The position numbers and the translations under genes were made by a program. A stretch of DNA of 56,233 nucleotides from Lachnoclostridium sp. (GTDB lineage: Bacteria; Bacillota; Clostridia; Lachnospirales; Lachnospiraceae): contig JAMPEY010000020.1 in NCBI GenBank assembly GCA_023664665.1, positions 1-56,233 on the forward strand. The letters run 5' to 3'. A model generated the notes under the pieces. The model saw only the letters and a list, made by a program, of their open reading frames with translations, was not told where the DNA came from and made no database searches. The first letter of the stretch is position 1. Each line of letters opens with the position of its first letter. Shown one piece after another: positions 34,481 through 46,000 of this stretch.

Positions 34481-35194
34481 ATGATTGCATCTACAGAAAA
34501 CAAACTTTATCAGGAACTGATGAAAAAAGGAAAGGGGAGTATTTTGCGAGCCTTGAGGGGAAAGGTGGGCGCAGGAAAAGGCATGATTGCTGCCGGAATT
34601 ATTCTTTTGATTTTTACGCTGCCCGGTGCGGTTATGGATTTGGCAACGGGAGAGAATGCAGTCGTATCCATTCTTTTCACCATCCCCGGGATTTTATTGG
34701 TGGTGTTTGGCATTGTGATGAAGAGCAAGAGAACAGATTCTTGGCTTTCCTATTATCAGGAGCAGACCGGTTATTCGGAGGGGGAACTGCGGCAGCTTGA
34801 CCGTGAGCTGGCGGCTGCTTCCACTGCGCTGGTAATCCCGGATCATAATATTGCATGTTTTCTTACCGAGAATTACATGGTTGTAAACGGTATGGAACCT
34901 TATGTGAGGCGCTTGGAGGATATCATAGCAGTCGCATTTTCTGACAGCACGGATACTTGGTGCATGGTAGTTTTGACGAAAGCGGACAAAGGAATAAAGA
35001 GGGTGGGGCTTTTTACGGATACCGAGAAAAAGCCTGAGCTTTGTAAAGAGATTATGCAGGAATTATGCCGCCGTAAGCCGAACATCCTCTGCGGTCAGGA
35101 AATTGTCTGCGACGGAAAGTCTTATATCTTGGAGCGTGACGGAGCGGAGCTCCTACGCTTATATCAGGAAGGGCGCGCGCTTGGCAACGCTTGA
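34481..35194 (+). CDS. Unknown membrane protein, partner of the preceding gene
   Basis: A 237-residue protein. Two hydrophobic segments (about residues 33-52 and 62-80: MIAAGIILLIFTLPGAV and VVSILFTIPGILLVVFGIVM) are followed by a cytosolic domain of about 150 residues (LTENYMVVNGMEPYVRRLEDIIAVAFSDS, WCMVVLTKADKGIKRVGLF) that looks like a PH-like or beta-sandwich fold. The start uses AAAGGAG 11 nt upstream. An overlapping frame at 34471-34800 is ignored because it lacks membrane or family features. Function unknown; the close spacing suggests that it works with the protein encoded before it. Confidence 0.6.
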   Translation: MIASTENKLYQELMKKGKGSILRALRGKVGAGKGMIAAGIILLIFTLPGAVMDLATGENAVVSILFTIPGILLVVFGIVMKSKRTDSWLSYYQEQTGYSEGELRQLDRELAAASTALVIPDHNIACFLTENYMVVNGMEPYVRRLEDIIAVAFSDSTDTWCMVVLTKADKGIKRVGLFTDTEKKPELCKEIMQELCRRKPNILCGQEIVCDGKSYILERDGAELLRLYQEGRALGNA

Positions 35195-35216
35195 GCGCGC
35201 CTGAACTGTTTCTTAA
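35172..35216 (+). terminator. Terminator-like hairpin
   Basis: GGCGCGC (35172-35178) pairs with GCGCGCC (35195-35201) across the stop codon of the preceding gene, followed by TGTTTCTTAATTTT. Confidence 0.5.
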
Positions 35217-35233
35217 TTTTCGCGAAAAAACCA

Positions 35234-35262
35234 TTGACGCAAAGCAACATCTATGGTATAGT
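35234..35262 (+). promoter_or_regulatory. Promoter of rpmG-secE-nusG
   Basis: TTGACG (35234-35239), 17 nt, TATAGT (35257-35262), upstream of the L33 gene. Confidence 0.7.
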
Positions 35263-35337
35263 AATCAAGCGAGATAAGATTCAGGTCTTTTTTTTATGCT
35301 TAAATTTTATGTTTGGAAAATGCGTGGAGGTAGACAA

Positions 35338-35487
35338 ATGCGTACAAAAATCACTTTAGCATGTACAGAGTGCAAGCAGCGTAACTACAATACTACCAAG
35401 GATAAGAAGACTCATCCTGACAGAATGGAATTTAAAAAGTATTGCAGATTCTGCAGAAAACATACATTGCACAAAGAAACCAAATAA
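35338..35487 (+). CDS. rpmG: 50S ribosomal protein L33, zinc form
   Basis: A 49-residue ribosomal protein. The two metal pairs CTEC and CRFC show that it is the zinc-binding (C+) version. [19 protein letters not shown] is the family start. GGAGG lies 7 nt before the ATG at 35338; the longer frame from 35296 runs into the promoter region. It is the first gene of the rpmG-secE-nusG cluster, the usual Firmicutes order. Confidence 0.95.
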   Translation: MRTKITLACTECKQRNYNTTKDKKTHPDRMEFKKYCRFCRKHTLHKETK

Positions 35488-35572
35488 TCGACAGCTTTAT
35501 AATAGCTGTAGCATGGAGGTCAAGATTGAAAATTAAAATTTTCAATCCCGGAATTTGTGACGCTGCGCGTCC

Positions 35573-35619
35573 CAAAGTTCCCACTGATTAAAATGCCGCT
35601 TGCGCGGCGGAATGGGAGG
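35573..35619 (+). repeat. 47-nt leader repeat, copy B
   Basis: The second copy of the element at 11525-11571 (42 of 47 identical). The hairpin is GCCGC-TTGC-GCGGC, where copy A has GCTGC-TTGC-GCAGC, a compensatory change. It ends in the GGGAGG ribosome binding site of secE. A palindrome GATTGAAAAT/ATTTTCAATC (35524-35547) lies just upstream; copy A also has a related AGATTGAAA stretch there. Confidence 0.65.
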
Positions 35620-35624
35620 AAAAT

Positions 35625-35828
35625 ATGGGAGATTCCACAGATAAGCAGGCGCGTCCCGGATTTTTTACGGGCGTGAAAGCGGAATTTAAGAAAATTTCAT
35701 GGCCGGACAGACAATCTACACTGAAGCAATCCCTGGTAGTGGTTGCAATATCCATTGTATTGGGAATCATTATAGCGATACTTGACTATGTGATTAACTA
35801 CGGTGTGCAGTTCTTAATAAAATTATAG
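35625..35828 (+). CDS. secE: Preprotein translocase subunit SecE
   Basis: A 67-residue single-span membrane protein of the Sec channel. The amphipathic helix FFTGVKAEFKKISWPDRQSTLKQS precedes one span (residues 36-58). KISWP is the conserved hinge. It follows rpmG and precedes nusG by 15 nt, the standard arrangement. Confidence 0.95.
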   Translation: MGDSTDKQARPGFFTGVKAEFKKISWPDRQSTLKQSLVVVAISIVLGIIIAILDYVINYGVQFLIKL

Positions 35829-35843
35829 AGCGAGGGTGATTGT

Positions 35844-36362
35844 ATGGCAGAGGCAAAATGGTATGTGGTTCATACTTATTCCGGATATGAAAATAAGGTC
35901 AAAGCCAATATTGAGAAAACCATTGAGAATAACAAGCACCTTGCGGAACAGATTCTTGAGGTCAGGGTTCCGATGGAAGATGTGGTGGAAATCAAGAATG
36001 GCGTTAAGAAAACAGTTTCCAGAAAAATGTTCCCCGGATATGTGCTTCTCAATATGGAAATGAATGACGATACATGGTATGTTGTGCGCAACACACGCGG
36101 AGTTACGGGATTCGTAGGACCGGGAAGTAAGCCTGTTCCCCTGACGGAAGCCGAAATGAAGCCTTTGGGCATCAAAGCGGATGTGGTTTCCATTGACTTT
36201 GCGGAGGGAGACAGCATTGCCGTAGTGGCAGGCGTTTGGAAGGATACTGTGGGCGTGGTGCAGAAGCTTGATTATGGCAAGCAGACCGCTACCATCAATG
36301 TGGAGCTGTTCGGCAGGGAGACACCTGTGGAGATCAGTTTTGCAGAGGTCAGAAGACTTTAA
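35844..36362 (+). CDS. nusG: Transcription termination/antitermination protein NusG
   Basis: A 172-residue transcription elongation factor that binds RNA polymerase and couples to the ribosome. The NGN domain begins AKWYVVHTYSGYENKVKANI and contains FPGYVLLNMEMNDDTWYVVRNTRGVTGFVG. The C-terminal KOW domain reads FAEGDSIAVVAGVWKDTVGVVQ. Length and order are normal. It ends 177 nt before rplK. Confidence 0.97.
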   Translation: MAEAKWYVVHTYSGYENKVKANIEKTIENNKHLAEQILEVRVPMEDVVEIKNGVKKTVSRKMFPGYVLLNMEMNDDTWYVVRNTRGVTGFVGPGSKPVPLTEAEMKPLGIKADVVSIDFAEGDSIAVVAGVWKDTVGVVQKLDYGKQTATINVELFGRETPVEISFAEVRRL

Positions 36363-36539
36363 GTTTTATTTGAATCAGGTATTTTTCCGGAAGGAATTCC
36401 GGATAAATATATATGCGGTCCGCAAGGAACGCAATGCAGCTTGAAGCGCAATACAGCTTAAAGTTGCATGGCAGAAAGTGGGAGCAGGACGGCGAAAACC
36501 GAAACTGCGCCGAATTACCACATTATAGGAGGTGCCACA

Positions 36540-36965
36540 ATGGCAAAGAAAGTAGAAGGATACATTAAGTTACAGATTCCTGCCGGCAAAGCAACACCGG
36601 CTCCACCCGTTGGTCCTGCGCTTGGACAGCATGGCGTGAATATCGTTGAGTTCACGAAGCAGTTCAATGCACAGACAGCAGACAAGGGCGATGTAATCAT
36701 CCCCGTTGTGATTACTGTATATGCAGACAGAAGCTTTAGTTTCATCACAAAGACTCCTCCTGCAGCAGTGCTGTTAAAGAAAGCCTGCAATATCAAGTCA
36801 GGTTCGGGCGTGCCTAACAAGACGAAGGTTGCTACCATTTCCAAGGCGAAACTTCAGGAAATCGCTGAAACCAAGATGCCGGATTTAAATGCGGCAAGCC
36901 TTGAGGCAGCTATGAGCATGATTGCAGGAACGGCACGCAGCATGGGCATTACCGTGGAAGACTAA
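36540..36965 (+). CDS. rplK: 50S ribosomal protein L11
   Basis: A 141-residue protein of the GTPase-associated centre that binds 23S rRNA. It starts [34 protein letters not shown] and carries the C-terminal rRNA-binding [14 protein letters not shown] lies 8 nt before the ATG at 36540; the frame to 36468 is leader. The 177-nt leader has a hairpin TCCGGAA/TTCCGGA (36386-36403) and an imperfect repeat of GCAAT-CAGCTT-AAG, possibly for L1 or L11 control. Confidence 0.97.
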   Translation: MAKKVEGYIKLQIPAGKATPAPPVGPALGQHGVNIVEFTKQFNAQTADKGDVIIPVVITVYADRSFSFITKTPPAAVLLKKACNIKSGSGVPNKTKVATISKAKLQEIAETKMPDLNAASLEAAMSMIAGTARSMGITVED

Positions 36966-37024
36966 TAAATCGATAATTTGGGAGACAATGAAGATTGTCG
37001 CTGGAACCTAGGAGGTAAATAAGA

Positions 37025-37714
37025 ATGAAACATGGCAAGAAATATAACGAAATTGCTAAGCTTGTAGACCGGGCAGCGCTTTATGAGCCGGAAGAGGCCA
37101 TTGCACTTGCAAAAAAGACTGCAACCGCAAAATTTGACGAAACCATTGAAGTGCATATCAGAACAGGCTGTGACGGGCGTCATGCCGAGCAGCAGATTCG
37201 TGGAGCAGTGGTACTGCCCAACGGAACCGGTAAGACCGTAAAGGTTCTGGTATTTGCAAAGGGAGACAAGTTAAACGAGGCAGAGGCAGCCGGCGCTGAC
37301 CATGTCGGCGGCGAGGAGTTGATTCCCAAGATTCAGAATGACGGATGGCTGGATTTTGATGTAGTGGTAGCTACTCCGGATATGATGGGTGTGGTAGGAC
37401 GCCTCGGTAAGGTATTGGGTCCCAAAGGTCTGATGCCCAACCCCAAGGCAGGCACCGTTACCATGGATGTGGCAAAGGCTATTGCCGATATCAAGGCAGG
37501 TAAGATTGAGTACAGACTTGATAAGACCAACATCGTGCATGTTCCCATCGGAAAGGCATCCTTTACGGAGGAAGCTTTGCAGGAGAATTTCAACGCATTG
37601 ATGGATGCCATTGTAAAGGCAAGGCCCAGTGCATTAAAGGGTCAGTATCTGAGAAGCATTACCGTGACCAGCACTATGGGCCCCGGAATCAGACTGAGTG
37701 TGGCAAAATATTAA
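37025..37714 (+). CDS. rplA: 50S ribosomal protein L1
   Basis: A 229-residue protein of the ribosomal L1 stalk, also a translational repressor of its own operon in many bacteria. The signature [21 protein letters not shown] and [14 protein letters not shown] are present. Directly before it a small hairpin GACAAT/ATTGTC stands in the short spacer behind rplK, then AGGAGG. Confidence 0.97.
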   Translation: MKHGKKYNEIAKLVDRAALYEPEEAIALAKKTATAKFDETIEVHIRTGCDGRHAEQQIRGAVVLPNGTGKTVKVLVFAKGDKLNEAEAAGADHVGGEELIPKIQNDGWLDFDVVVATPDMMGVVGRLGKVLGPKGLMPNPKAGTVTMDVAKAIADIKAGKIEYRLDKTNIVHVPIGKASFTEEALQENFNALMDAIVKARPSALKGQYLRSITVTSTMGPGIRLSVAKY

Positions 37715-37726
37715 GATTTTATGGAA

Positions 37727-37763
37727 CAGGGGGTTGACAATTGTCATCCCCCTGTGATATGAT
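37727..37763 (+). promoter_or_regulatory. Promoter of rplJL within a large palindrome
   Basis: TTGACA (37734-37739), 18 nt, TATGAT (37758-37763). The -35 is inside a 28-bp near-perfect palindrome (37727-37754) with arms CAGGGGG and CCCCCTG around a TGACAATTGTCA core. Confidence 0.65.
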
Positions 37764-37769
37764 GCTAAA

Positions 37770-37915
37770 GGTTATAAAACCAAGCCGAAGACAGCAGGTG
37801 CCTTTTTTCATAAGTGGATGGCGTAAGTCCTGCCGAGGAGAAGATATTCATTAAGATTACTTCATCTCTCTGAGTCTTCAGGGAGATTTTTTTCGGCTCC
37901 ATTCTATAAGGAGGT
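37770..37915 (+). promoter_or_regulatory. Ribosomal protein L10 leader with attenuator
   Basis: The leader holds the conserved AACCAAGCCGAAGACAGCAGG and GTCCTGCCGAGG segments of the L10 leader, where L10-L12 bind. It ends in a terminator hairpin ATCTCTCTGA (37864-37873) with TCAGGGAGAT (37878-37887) and a run of seven T. Excess L10 should favour termination. Confidence 0.85.
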
Positions 37916-37920
37916 TAAAA

Positions 37921-38475
37921 ATGGCAAAGGTTGAATTAAAAAAGCCCATCGTAGATGAGATTTCTGCCAACATTAAGGGTGCACAGTCCGTAGTCGTAGT
38001 AGATTACCGTGGACTTACTGTGGAGCAGGACACAAAGCTTCGTAAAAATCTGCGAGAGGCAGGAATCACTTACAAGGTCTACAAGAACACTTTTTTGAAT
38101 TTTGCATTCAAGGGTACAGAGTTTGAAGGCCTTGCTCCGTATCTGGAGGGTCCCACCGCAGTTGCTATCTCCACCGATGATGCGACGGCGCCGGCAAGAG
38201 TGCTGGCACAGTTTGCAAAAACTGCGGATAAGCTGGAGATTAAGGCCGGTGTGGTAGAAGGAAATGTATATGATGCCAAAGGAATGGCAAATATTGCAAG
38301 CATTCCTTCCAGAGACGAACTTCTTTCCAAGATGCTTGGAAGTCTGCAGAGCCCTATCACCAATTTCGCCCGTGTTATGAACCAGTTGGCGGAAAAAGGC
38401 GGCGCAGCAGGAGCGGCATCGGCAGAAGCTGCCGCTGAAGAAGCGCCCGCGGAAGAAACCCCTGCAGCAGAGTAA
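37921..38475 (+). CDS. rplJ: 50S ribosomal protein L10
   Basis: A 184-residue protein that anchors the L7/L12 dimers to the ribosome. It has the usual start KKPIVDEISANIKGAQSVVVVDYRGLTVEQ and LREAGITYKVYKNT. The Ala/Glu-rich C-terminal tail of about 20 residues goes beyond the L12-binding helix and is common in Lachnospiraceae. Expression is controlled by the L10 leader. rplL follows 55 nt later. Confidence 0.97.
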   Translation: MAKVELKKPIVDEISANIKGAQSVVVVDYRGLTVEQDTKLRKNLREAGITYKVYKNTFLNFAFKGTEFEGLAPYLEGPTAVAISTDDATAPARVLAQFAKTADKLEIKAGVVEGNVYDAKGMANIASIPSRDELLSKMLGSLQSPITNFARVMNQLAEKGGAAGAASAEAAAEEAPAEETPAAE

Positions 38476-38530
38476 TGCAGGAAGAATCAAAACGAACAAT
38501 ATCAAATGAATGAAAACGGAGGAAATGAAA

Positions 38531-38905
38531 ATGGCTAAATTATCAGCACAGGAACTTTTGGATGCTATTAAAGAGATGACAGTATTAGAGTTAAATGACT
38601 TTGTAAAGCTTTGCGAGGAAGAGTTCGGCGTATCCGCAGCAGCAGGCGTTGTGGTTGCACAGGCAGCAGGCGGCGCTGTAGCAGCGGAAGAGCAGACCGA
38701 GTTTGATGTAGAGCTGACCGAGGTTGGCGGAGAGAAAGTAAAGGTTATCAAGGTGGTTCGTGAAGTAACCGGTCTTGGACTGAAGGAAGCAAAGGATCTT
38801 GTTGAGGGCGCTCCCAAGGTTGTAAAGGAAGGCGCATCCAAGGAAGAAGCTGAAGAGCTCAAGAAGAAACTTGAAGAAGTTGGCGCAAAGGTTACCCTTA
38901 AGTAA
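38531..38905 (+). CDS. rplL: 50S ribosomal protein L7/L12
   Basis: A 124-residue stalk protein that recruits translation GTPases. The N-terminal dimerisation helix is [32 protein letters not shown], then an Ala/Gly hinge, then the C-terminal domain [27 protein letters not shown]. The ATG at 38531 has GGAGG 8 nt upstream. It is followed by a strong terminator. Confidence 0.97.
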   Translation: MAKLSAQELLDAIKEMTVLELNDFVKLCEEEFGVSAAAGVVVAQAAGGAVAAEEQTEFDVELTEVGGEKVKVIKVVREVTGLGLKEAKDLVEGAPKVVKEGASKEEAEELKKKLEEVGAKVTLK

Positions 38906-38936
38906 TCTGTCTGTTGTTAAAATAAACCATACATTT

Positions 38937-38973
38937 GAAGCTGTCACATTAGGAAAGTGTGACAGCTTCTTTG
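38937..38973 (+). terminator. Intrinsic terminator after rplL
   Basis: A 12-bp perfect stem GAAGCTGTCACA (38937-38948) with 38958-38969, followed by TTTGTT. It separates rplJL from rpoBC. Confidence 0.85.
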
Positions 38974-39029
38974 TTCCTGTTTGGTATTTGGAACATTTAT
39001 ACAACTTTTGCAACTTTCAAAAAAATTTC

Positions 39030-39058
39030 TTGACTAGCTTTCCATATTGTGGTAACAT
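39030..39058 (+). promoter_or_regulatory. Promoter of rpoBC
   Basis: TTGACT (39030-39035), 17 nt, TAACAT (39053-39058), just after the rplL terminator and 80 nt before rpoB. Confidence 0.6.
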
Positions 39059-39137
39059 GGATAGTGCACTATTGTGCGGAGTTAGGCTCATTTTTGCACA
39101 AATAGGTTGCAAATTGGAAAGAACGGGGTGAATGTCA

Positions 39138-42100
39138 ATGGAGAAGAACAGAATACGCCCAATCGAAGGCACTAAGGTTATGCGTATGAGTTATGCAAGG
39201 CAGAAAGAGGTATTGGAGATGCCCAATCTGATCGAGGTTCAGAAGGACTCCTATCAGTGGTTTCTGGATGAAGGCTTGAAGGAAGTCTTCGAGGATATCT
39301 CTCCCATCGCTGATTACAGCGGTTCTCTCAGCCTTGAATTTGTGGATTTTACATTGTGCAGGGACGATGTAAAATATTCTATTGAAGAGTGTAAGGAGAG
39401 GGATGCTAATTATTCGGCGCCTTTGAAGGTGAAGGTTCGTCTCTATAACAAAGAGAAGGAAGAAATCAGCGAACATGAAATTTTTATGGGTGACTTACCC
39501 CTTATGACAGACACCGGTACTTTTATTATAAATGGAGCAGAGAGGGTTATCGTTAGCCAATTAGTGCGTTCGCCCGGTATATATTATGCGATCAGCCATG
39601 ATAAAATTGGTAAAAAGCTGTTCTCCTGTACCGTGATTCCCAACAGGGGAGCGTGGCTGGAGTATGAGACGGATTCCAATGATGTGTTTTATGTCCGCGT
39701 GGACAGAACCCGAAAGGTTCCTGTCACCGTGCTGATCCGTGCTCTCGGAGTCGGCACCAATGACGAAATCCGTGAGCTGTTTGGCGATGAGCCCAAGATT
39801 GAGGCAAGCTTTGCCAAAGACACTGCTGAGAATTATCAGGAGGGTCTGTTAGAGTTGTACAAAAAAATCCGTCCCGGCGAGCCTTTGAGTGTTGAGAGTG
39901 CGGAGAGTCTTATCAATGCCATGTTCTTTGACCCCCGCAGATACGACTTGGCGAAGGTGGGCAGATATAAATTTAATAAAAAGCTGGCGCTTAAGAATCG
40001 TATCCGGCACCAGATATTGGCTGCCGATGTGATTGATCCGTCCACGGGAGAGGTGATTGCTTCCGCAGGCGACAAAGTAACTGTTGAGTTGGCGGACGAA
40101 ATCCAAGACAGCGCCGTTCCTTTTGTATATATTCAGACAGAGGAGAAAAATGTCAAGGTACTTTCCAATATGATGGTGGATCTTGCGCATTATGTGGATT
40201 GCAACCCCAGAGATTTCGGCATCAAGGAGAGGGTATATTATCCTGTCCTTGCCAAGATTCTTGAGGAATTCGGCGACAATCCCGAACAGCTTGCCGAGGC
40301 GCTTAAGAAAAATTCCCATGAATTGGTTCCCAAGCATATTACAAAGGAAGATATCATTGCGTCCATCAATTATAATATGCATTTGGAGTATGGTCTGGGC
40401 AACGATGATGATATTGACCATCTGGGCAACAGGCGCATCCGTGCCGTGGGTGAACTTTTGCAGAATCAGTACCGTATCGGACTGTCCAGAATGGAGAGAG
40501 TGGTGCGGGAGCGCATGACCACTCATGACGCGGAGGAGATTTCTCCCCAGTCCTTGATTAATATTAAGCCTGTGACCGCGGCAGTTAAAGAGTTTTTCGG
40601 CTCTTCCCAGCTGTCACAGTTTATGGATCAGAATAACCCGTTGGGTGAGCTGACCCACAAGAGGCGTTTATCTGCATTAGGTCCCGGAGGTCTTTCCAGA
40701 GACCGTGCCGGATTTGAGGTCAGGGATGTACATTATTCCCATTACGGAAGAATGTGCCCTATTGAGACGCCCGAAGGTCCTAACATCGGTCTGATCAACT
40801 CTCTTGCATGTTATGCAAGAATCAATGAATATGGTTTTGTGGAAGCACCTTATCGGAAAATTGACAAGACGGACCCTAAAAATCCTGTCGTAACGGATGA
40901 AGTGGTATATATGACTGCCGATGAAGAGGATAATTACCATGTGGCGCAGGCAAGTGAAGCGTTGGATGCAGAGGGACATTTTGTCCGTAACAGTGTGTCC
41001 GGCCGTTACCGTGAGGAGACGCAGGAGTATCCCAAGTCCATGTTTGACTATATGGATGTGTCCCCCAAAATGGTATTTTCCGTGGCTACGGCTCTCATTC
41101 CTTTCCTGCAGAACGACGATGCAAACCGTGCGCTGATGGGTTCTAACATGCAGCGTCAGGCAGTGCCTCTTTTGATGACGGAGGCACCGGTGGTAGGTAC
41201 CGGCATGGAGCCTAAGGCAGCGGTGGACTCAGGCGTCTGCGTGCTTGCAAAGAAAGCGGGAACCATAACCTATGTCGCTTCCGATTTAATCAGAATGACA
41301 TATGATGACGGAGAAAAAGAAGAATTCCGTTTGACCAAATTTACCCGCAGCAATCAGTCCAACTGCTACAATCAGAAACCCATTGTGTTTAAGGGCGATC
41401 ATGTGGAAGCGGGTGATGTGATTGCGGACGGTTCGTCTACTTCCATGGGCGAGCTGGCTCTGGGTAAGAATCCGCTTATCGGCTTTATGACATGGGAAGG
41501 TTATAACTATGAGGACGCGGTTCTTTTAAGCGAAAGACTGGTGCAGGAAGATGTTTATACTTCCGTGCATATTGAGGAATATGAAGCAGAGGCAAGAGAT
41601 ACCAAGTTGGGACCGGAAGAAATTACCCGCGATGTGCCGGGTGTAGGCGACGATGCTCTGAAGGATTTGGATGACAGAGGCATTATCCGCATCGGCGCAG
41701 AGGTTCGCGCAGGCGATATTCTGGTGGGCAAGGTGACTCCGAAGGGAGAGACAGAGCTGACCGCGGAAGAGAGACTGCTTCGTGCCATTTTCGGCGAAAA
41801 GGCAAGAGAGGTGAGGGATACTTCCCTGAAAGTGCCTCATGGAGAGTATGGTATTGTTGTGGACGCCAAGGTGTTTACCCGTGAGAACAGCGACGAGCTT
41901 TCACCCGGCGTAAATCAGGCGGTACGCATTTATATCGCGCAGAAGAGAAAGATTTCCGTAGGTGATAAGATGGCGGGTCGTCACGGAAACAAGGGTGTGG
42001 TTTCCCGTGTGCTTCCGGTGGAGGATATGCCTTATCTGCCCAACGGACGACCTTTGGATATCGTGTTGAATCCTTTGGGCGTGCCTTCCCGTATGAATAT

Positions 42101-43016
42101 CGGACAGGTGTTGGAGATTCATTTGTCCCTTGCGGCAAAGGCGTTGGGCTTCAATGTGGCAACCCCCGTATTTGACGGCGCAAACGAGCATGAAATTATG
42201 GATACTCTGGATTTGGCAAATGATTATGTGAATCTGGAGTGGGAAGAATTTGAAGCAAAGCATAAAGACGAACTGCTTCCGGAAGTATTGCAGTATTTGT
42301 CGGACAATAGAGAGCATAGAAAGGTTTGGAAGGGCGTACCCATTTCCCGTGACGGAAAAGTCCGCTTAAGGGACGGCCGTACCGGCGAGTATTTTGACAG
42401 CCCCGTAACCATTGGGCATATGCATTACCTGAAACTCCATCATCTGGTGGATGATAAGATCCACGCCCGTTCCACGGGACCGTACTCCCTTGTGACCCAG
42501 CAGCCTCTGGGCGGTAAGGCACAGTTCGGAGGACAGCGTTTCGGAGAGATGGAGGTTTGGGCTTTGGAGGCATATGGCGCATCCTACACCTTGCAGGAGA
42601 TTTTGACCGTAAAGTCCGATGATATTGTAGGCCGTGTAAAAACTTACGAAGCTATCATCAAGGGCGACAACATTCCGGCTCCCGGAATTCCGGAATCCTT
42701 CAAGGTGCTGCTGAAAGAAATGCAGGCATTGGGTCTGGATATGAAGGTACTTGCCGAGGATGGCTCGGAAGTTGAATTAAAAGAGAATATCGACTATGGG
42801 AACATGGATTATCGTTATGAAATCGAAGGTGACCGCAAGTATGACGACAAATTGGATAATAATTCTCTGGGCGAGATGGGATATCAGGCACAGGAGTTTC
42901 AGGATGACGGCGAGCTTGTGGACATAGAGGATGAAGAATACGATGATGAAGCGTACGATGATGGGTACGATGACGATTTGGAGAGTATTCCGGAGGATGA
43001 CGAAGGAGAACTCTGA
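39138..43016 (+). CDS. rpoB: RNA polymerase subunit beta
   Basis: A 1292-residue catalytic subunit. The rifampicin-binding region is wild-type-like: [42 protein letters not shown] and [24 protein letters not shown] are conserved core motifs. The acidic C-terminus ([19 protein letters not shown]) is a Clostridia feature. The ATG at 39138 has GGGGTG 7 nt upstream; ATG at 39132 is too close to it. It forms an operon with rpoC. Confidence 0.98.
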   Translation: MEKNRIRPIEGTKVMRMSYARQKEVLEMPNLIEVQKDSYQWFLDEGLKEVFEDISPIADYSGSLSLEFVDFTLCRDDVKYSIEECKERDANYSAPLKVKVRLYNKEKEEISEHEIFMGDLPLMTDTGTFIINGAERVIVSQLVRSPGIYYAISHDKIGKKLFSCTVIPNRGAWLEYETDSNDVFYVRVDRTRKVPVTVLIRALGVGTNDEIRELFGDEPKIEASFAKDTAENYQEGLLELYKKIRPGEPLSVESAESLINAMFFDPRRYDLAKVGRYKFNKKLALKNRIRHQILAADVIDPSTGEVIASAGDKVTVELADEIQDSAVPFVYIQTEEKNVKVLSNMMVDLAHYVDCNPRDFGIKERVYYPVLAKILEEFGDNPEQLAEALKKNSHELVPKHITKEDIIASINYNMHLEYGLGNDDDIDHLGNRRIRAVGELLQNQYRIGLSRMERVVRERMTTHDAEEISPQSLINIKPVTAAVKEFFGSSQLSQFMDQNNPLGELTHKRRLSALGPGGLSRDRAGFEVRDVHYSHYGRMCPIETPEGPNIGLINSLACYARINEYGFVEAPYRKIDKTDPKNPVVTDEVVYMTADEEDNYHVAQASEALDAEGHFVRNSVSGRYREETQEYPKSMFDYMDVSPKMVFSVATALIPFLQNDDANRALMGSNMQRQAVPLLMTEAPVVGTGMEPKAAVDSGVCVLAKKAGTITYVASDLIRMTYDDGEKEEFRLTKFTRSNQSNCYNQKPIVFKGDHVEAGDVIADGSSTSMGELALGKNPLIGFMTWEGYNYEDAVLLSERLVQEDVYTSVHIEEYEAEARDTKLGPEEITRDVPGVGDDALKDLDDRGIIRIGAEVRAGDILVGKVTPKGETELTAEERLLRAIFGEKAREVRDTSLKVPHGEYGIVVDAKVFTRENSDELSPGVNQAVRIYIAQKRKISVGDKMAGRHGNKGVVSRVLPVEDMPYLPNGRPLDIVLNPLGVPSRMNIGQVLEIHLSLAAKALGFNVATPVFDGANEHEIMDTLDLANDYVNLEWEEFEAKHKDELLPEVLQYLSDNREHRKVWKGVPISRDGKVRLRDGRTGEYFDSPVTIGHMHYLKLHHLVDDKIHARSTGPYSLVTQQPLGGKAQFGGQRFGEMEVWALEAYGASYTLQEILTVKSDDIVGRVKTYEAIIKGDNIPAPGIPESFKVLLKEMQALGLDMKVLAEDGSEVELKENIDYGNMDYRYEIEGDRKYDDKLDNNSLGEMGYQAQEFQDDGELVDIEDEEYDDEAYDDGYDDDLESIPEDDEGEL

Positions 43017-43073
43017 TTTCAGACTTTGTGAATGTAGCGTAGGAATGATGAATAATGAAAGGGAGTGCCATTA

Positions 43074-46000
43074 ATGGAAACAACAAATGAAACTTATCAG
43101 CCCATAACATTCGATGCTATCAAAATCGGATTGGCTTCTCCGGACAAAATCCGCGAGTGGTCCCACGGCGAGGTGCTTAAGCCGGAAACCATCAATTATA
43201 GAACCTTAAAGCCCGAGAGGGACGGCTTGTTCTGCGAAAAGATTTTTGGTCCCAGCAAGGATTGGGAATGCCATTGCGGCAAATACAAAAAAATCAGATA
43301 TAAGGGCGTGGTCTGCGACAGGTGTGGCGTGGAAGTGACCAAATCCAGCGTCCGCAGAGAGCGCATGGGTCATATCGAGCTGGCGGCTCCGGTGTCCCAT
43401 ATCTGGTATTTTAAAGGTATTCCCAGCCGTATGGGGTTAATTTTGGATTTGTCCCCCAGAGTGTTGGAAAAGGTTTTGTACTTTGCTTCCTATATTGTGT
43501 TGGACGCCGCAGATTCCAATCTGGAGTATAAGCAGATTTTGTCCGAGAAGGAGTATCAGGATGCAAGGGAAGCTTTCGGCAGCAAATTCCGTGTAGGAAT
43601 GGGAGCCGAGGCAATCAAGGAGCTGCTGCAGGCAATTGATCTGGAGGCGGAAGCAGAGGAATTGGGGGCGGAGTTAAAGGAGTCCTCGGGACAGAAGCGC
43701 GCGCGTATTATCAAAAGATTAGAAGTGGTGGAGGCATTTCGTGAGTCGGGCAACAGACCGGAATGGATGATCATGGATGTATTGCCGGTGATCCCCCCCG
43801 ATCTGCGTGCCATGGTGCAGTTGGACGGCGGTCGTTTTGCCACCTCCGATTTAAACGATTTGTACAGAAGAATCATCAATAGAAATAACCGTTTGAAGAG
43901 ACTGCTTGAATTGGGAGCTCCCGACATTATCGTCCGCAACGAGAAAAGAATGCTGCAGGAGGCGGTGGATGCCCTGATTGACAACGGAAGAAGAGGGAGA
44001 CCCGTTACCGGACCCGGCAACAGACCGTTGAAATCTCTTTCCGATATGTTAAAAGGTAAATCCGGACGCTTCCGTCAGAATCTGTTGGGTAAGCGTGTGG
44101 ATTATTCCGGTCGTTCCGTTATTGTGGTAGGTCCCGAGTTAAAGATTTATCAGTGCGGTCTGCCCAAAGAAATGGCGATTGAATTGTTCAAGCCCTTTGT
44201 GATGAAAGAGCTGGTATCGAGAGGCATCAGCCAGAATATCAAGAATGCTAAGAAATTAGTGGAAAGATGGGATAATCAGGTATGGGATGTCTTGGAGGAA
44301 GTTATCAAGGAGCATCCGGTAATGTTAAACCGTGCGCCTACCCTGCACAGACTCGGTATTCAGGCGTTTGAGCCGATTCTGGTAGAGGGTAAGGCGATTA
44401 AGCTGCATCCTCTGGTTTGTACGGCGTTTAACGCGGACTTTGACGGCGACCAGATGGCAGTGCATCTTCCTTTGTCGGTGGAAGCACAGGCAGAGTGCAG
44501 ATTCCTGCTTTTGTCTCCCAATAACCTGTTAAAGCCTTCGGACGGCGGCCCCGTAGCCGTTCCCTCACAGGATATGGTGCTGGGTATTTATTATCTGACT
44601 CAGGAGAGACCCGGAGCAATCGGAGAAGGCAAGTTCTTTAAAAATGTAAATGAAGCAATTTTAGCATATGAGAATCAGGCGATTACCCTGCATTCCAAGA
44701 TTCATGTGCGTGTTGTCAAGACAAACGCGGACGGGGAGACCGTATCCGGAAATGTGGAGTCCACATTGGGGCGTTTCCTCTTTAATGAGATTCTGCCTCA
44801 GGATTTGGGATTTGTAGACAGAAGCGACCCGGAGAATCTGCTGAAGCTGGAAGTGGATTTCCATGTGGGCAAGAAGGGATTAAAGCAGATTCTGGAGAAA
44901 GTCATCAATACCCATGGGGCTTCCCGGACGGCAGAGGTATTGGATGATGTAAAGGCAATCGGCTATAAGTATTCCACAAGGGCTGCCATGACGGTTTCCA
45001 TTTCCGATATGACAGTGCCTGCAAAGAAAGCGGAGATGCTCGCTTCGGCGCAGGAGACGGTTGATAAGATTGCGGCAAACTACAGGCGCGGTCTGATTAC
45101 GGAAGAGGAAAGATACCGTGCGGTAATCGAAACTTGGAATGAAACGGATAAGGAATTGACAGATGTGCTGCTTGCCGGATTGGATAAGTACAACAACATC
45201 TTTATGATGGCTGACTCCGGCGCCCGTGGTTCCAATCAACAGATTAAGCAGCTTGCCGGTATGCGTGGTCTGATGGCGGATACGACAGGTCGAACCATTG
45301 AGCTGCCCATTAAGTCCAATTTCCGTGAGGGTCTGGATGTACTTGAGTATTTCATGTCGGCACATGGCGCGCGTAAAGGTTTGTCGGATACCGCTCTTCG
45401 TACCGCCGATTCGGGATATCTGACCAGACGAATGGTTGATGTATCTCAGGAGCTGATTATTCATGAGATTGACTGTTCCGAAGGTAAGGACGAGATACCC
45501 GGAATGACAGTGAAAGCATTCATGGACGGTAAGGAGACCATCGAGAGCTTAAAGGACAGAATCACAGGCAGATTTTCCTGTGAGGATATTAAAGATAAAG
45601 ACGGCAATGTGCTGGTAAAACGAAATCATATGATTACTCCCAGCCGTGCGGCAAAGATTCTCAGTGTGGGAGTGAATGAAAAAGGCGAGCCGGTGGAAGA
45701 GGTTAAGATTCGTACCATTTTAAGCTGCCGTTCCAAGACCGGAATCTGTGCAAAATGTTACGGTGCAAATATGGCAACCGGAGAAGCCGTACAGGAAGGC
45801 GAGGCAGTGGGCATTATTGCCGCACAGTCCATCGGTGAACCCGGTACACAGCTTACCATGAGAACTTTCCATACCGGCGGTGTGGCAGGCGACGATATCA
45901 CACAGGGTCTTCCCCGTGTAGAAGAGCTGTTTGAGGCGAGAAAACCGAAAGGTCTTGCCATTATTGCAGAATTTGGCGGCAAAGTGGAAATCCGCGATAC

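Noticed and set aside
36429..36466. Imperfect GCAAT-CAGCTT-AAG tandem repeat as a CRISPR or riboswitch
   Set aside because: Only two units with no spacer structure; noted as part of the rplK leader only.
37936..38862. 308-codon antisense frame over rplJ and rplL
   Set aside because: A low-complexity Ser/Thr/Ala-rich translation typical of the reverse strand of ribosomal genes.
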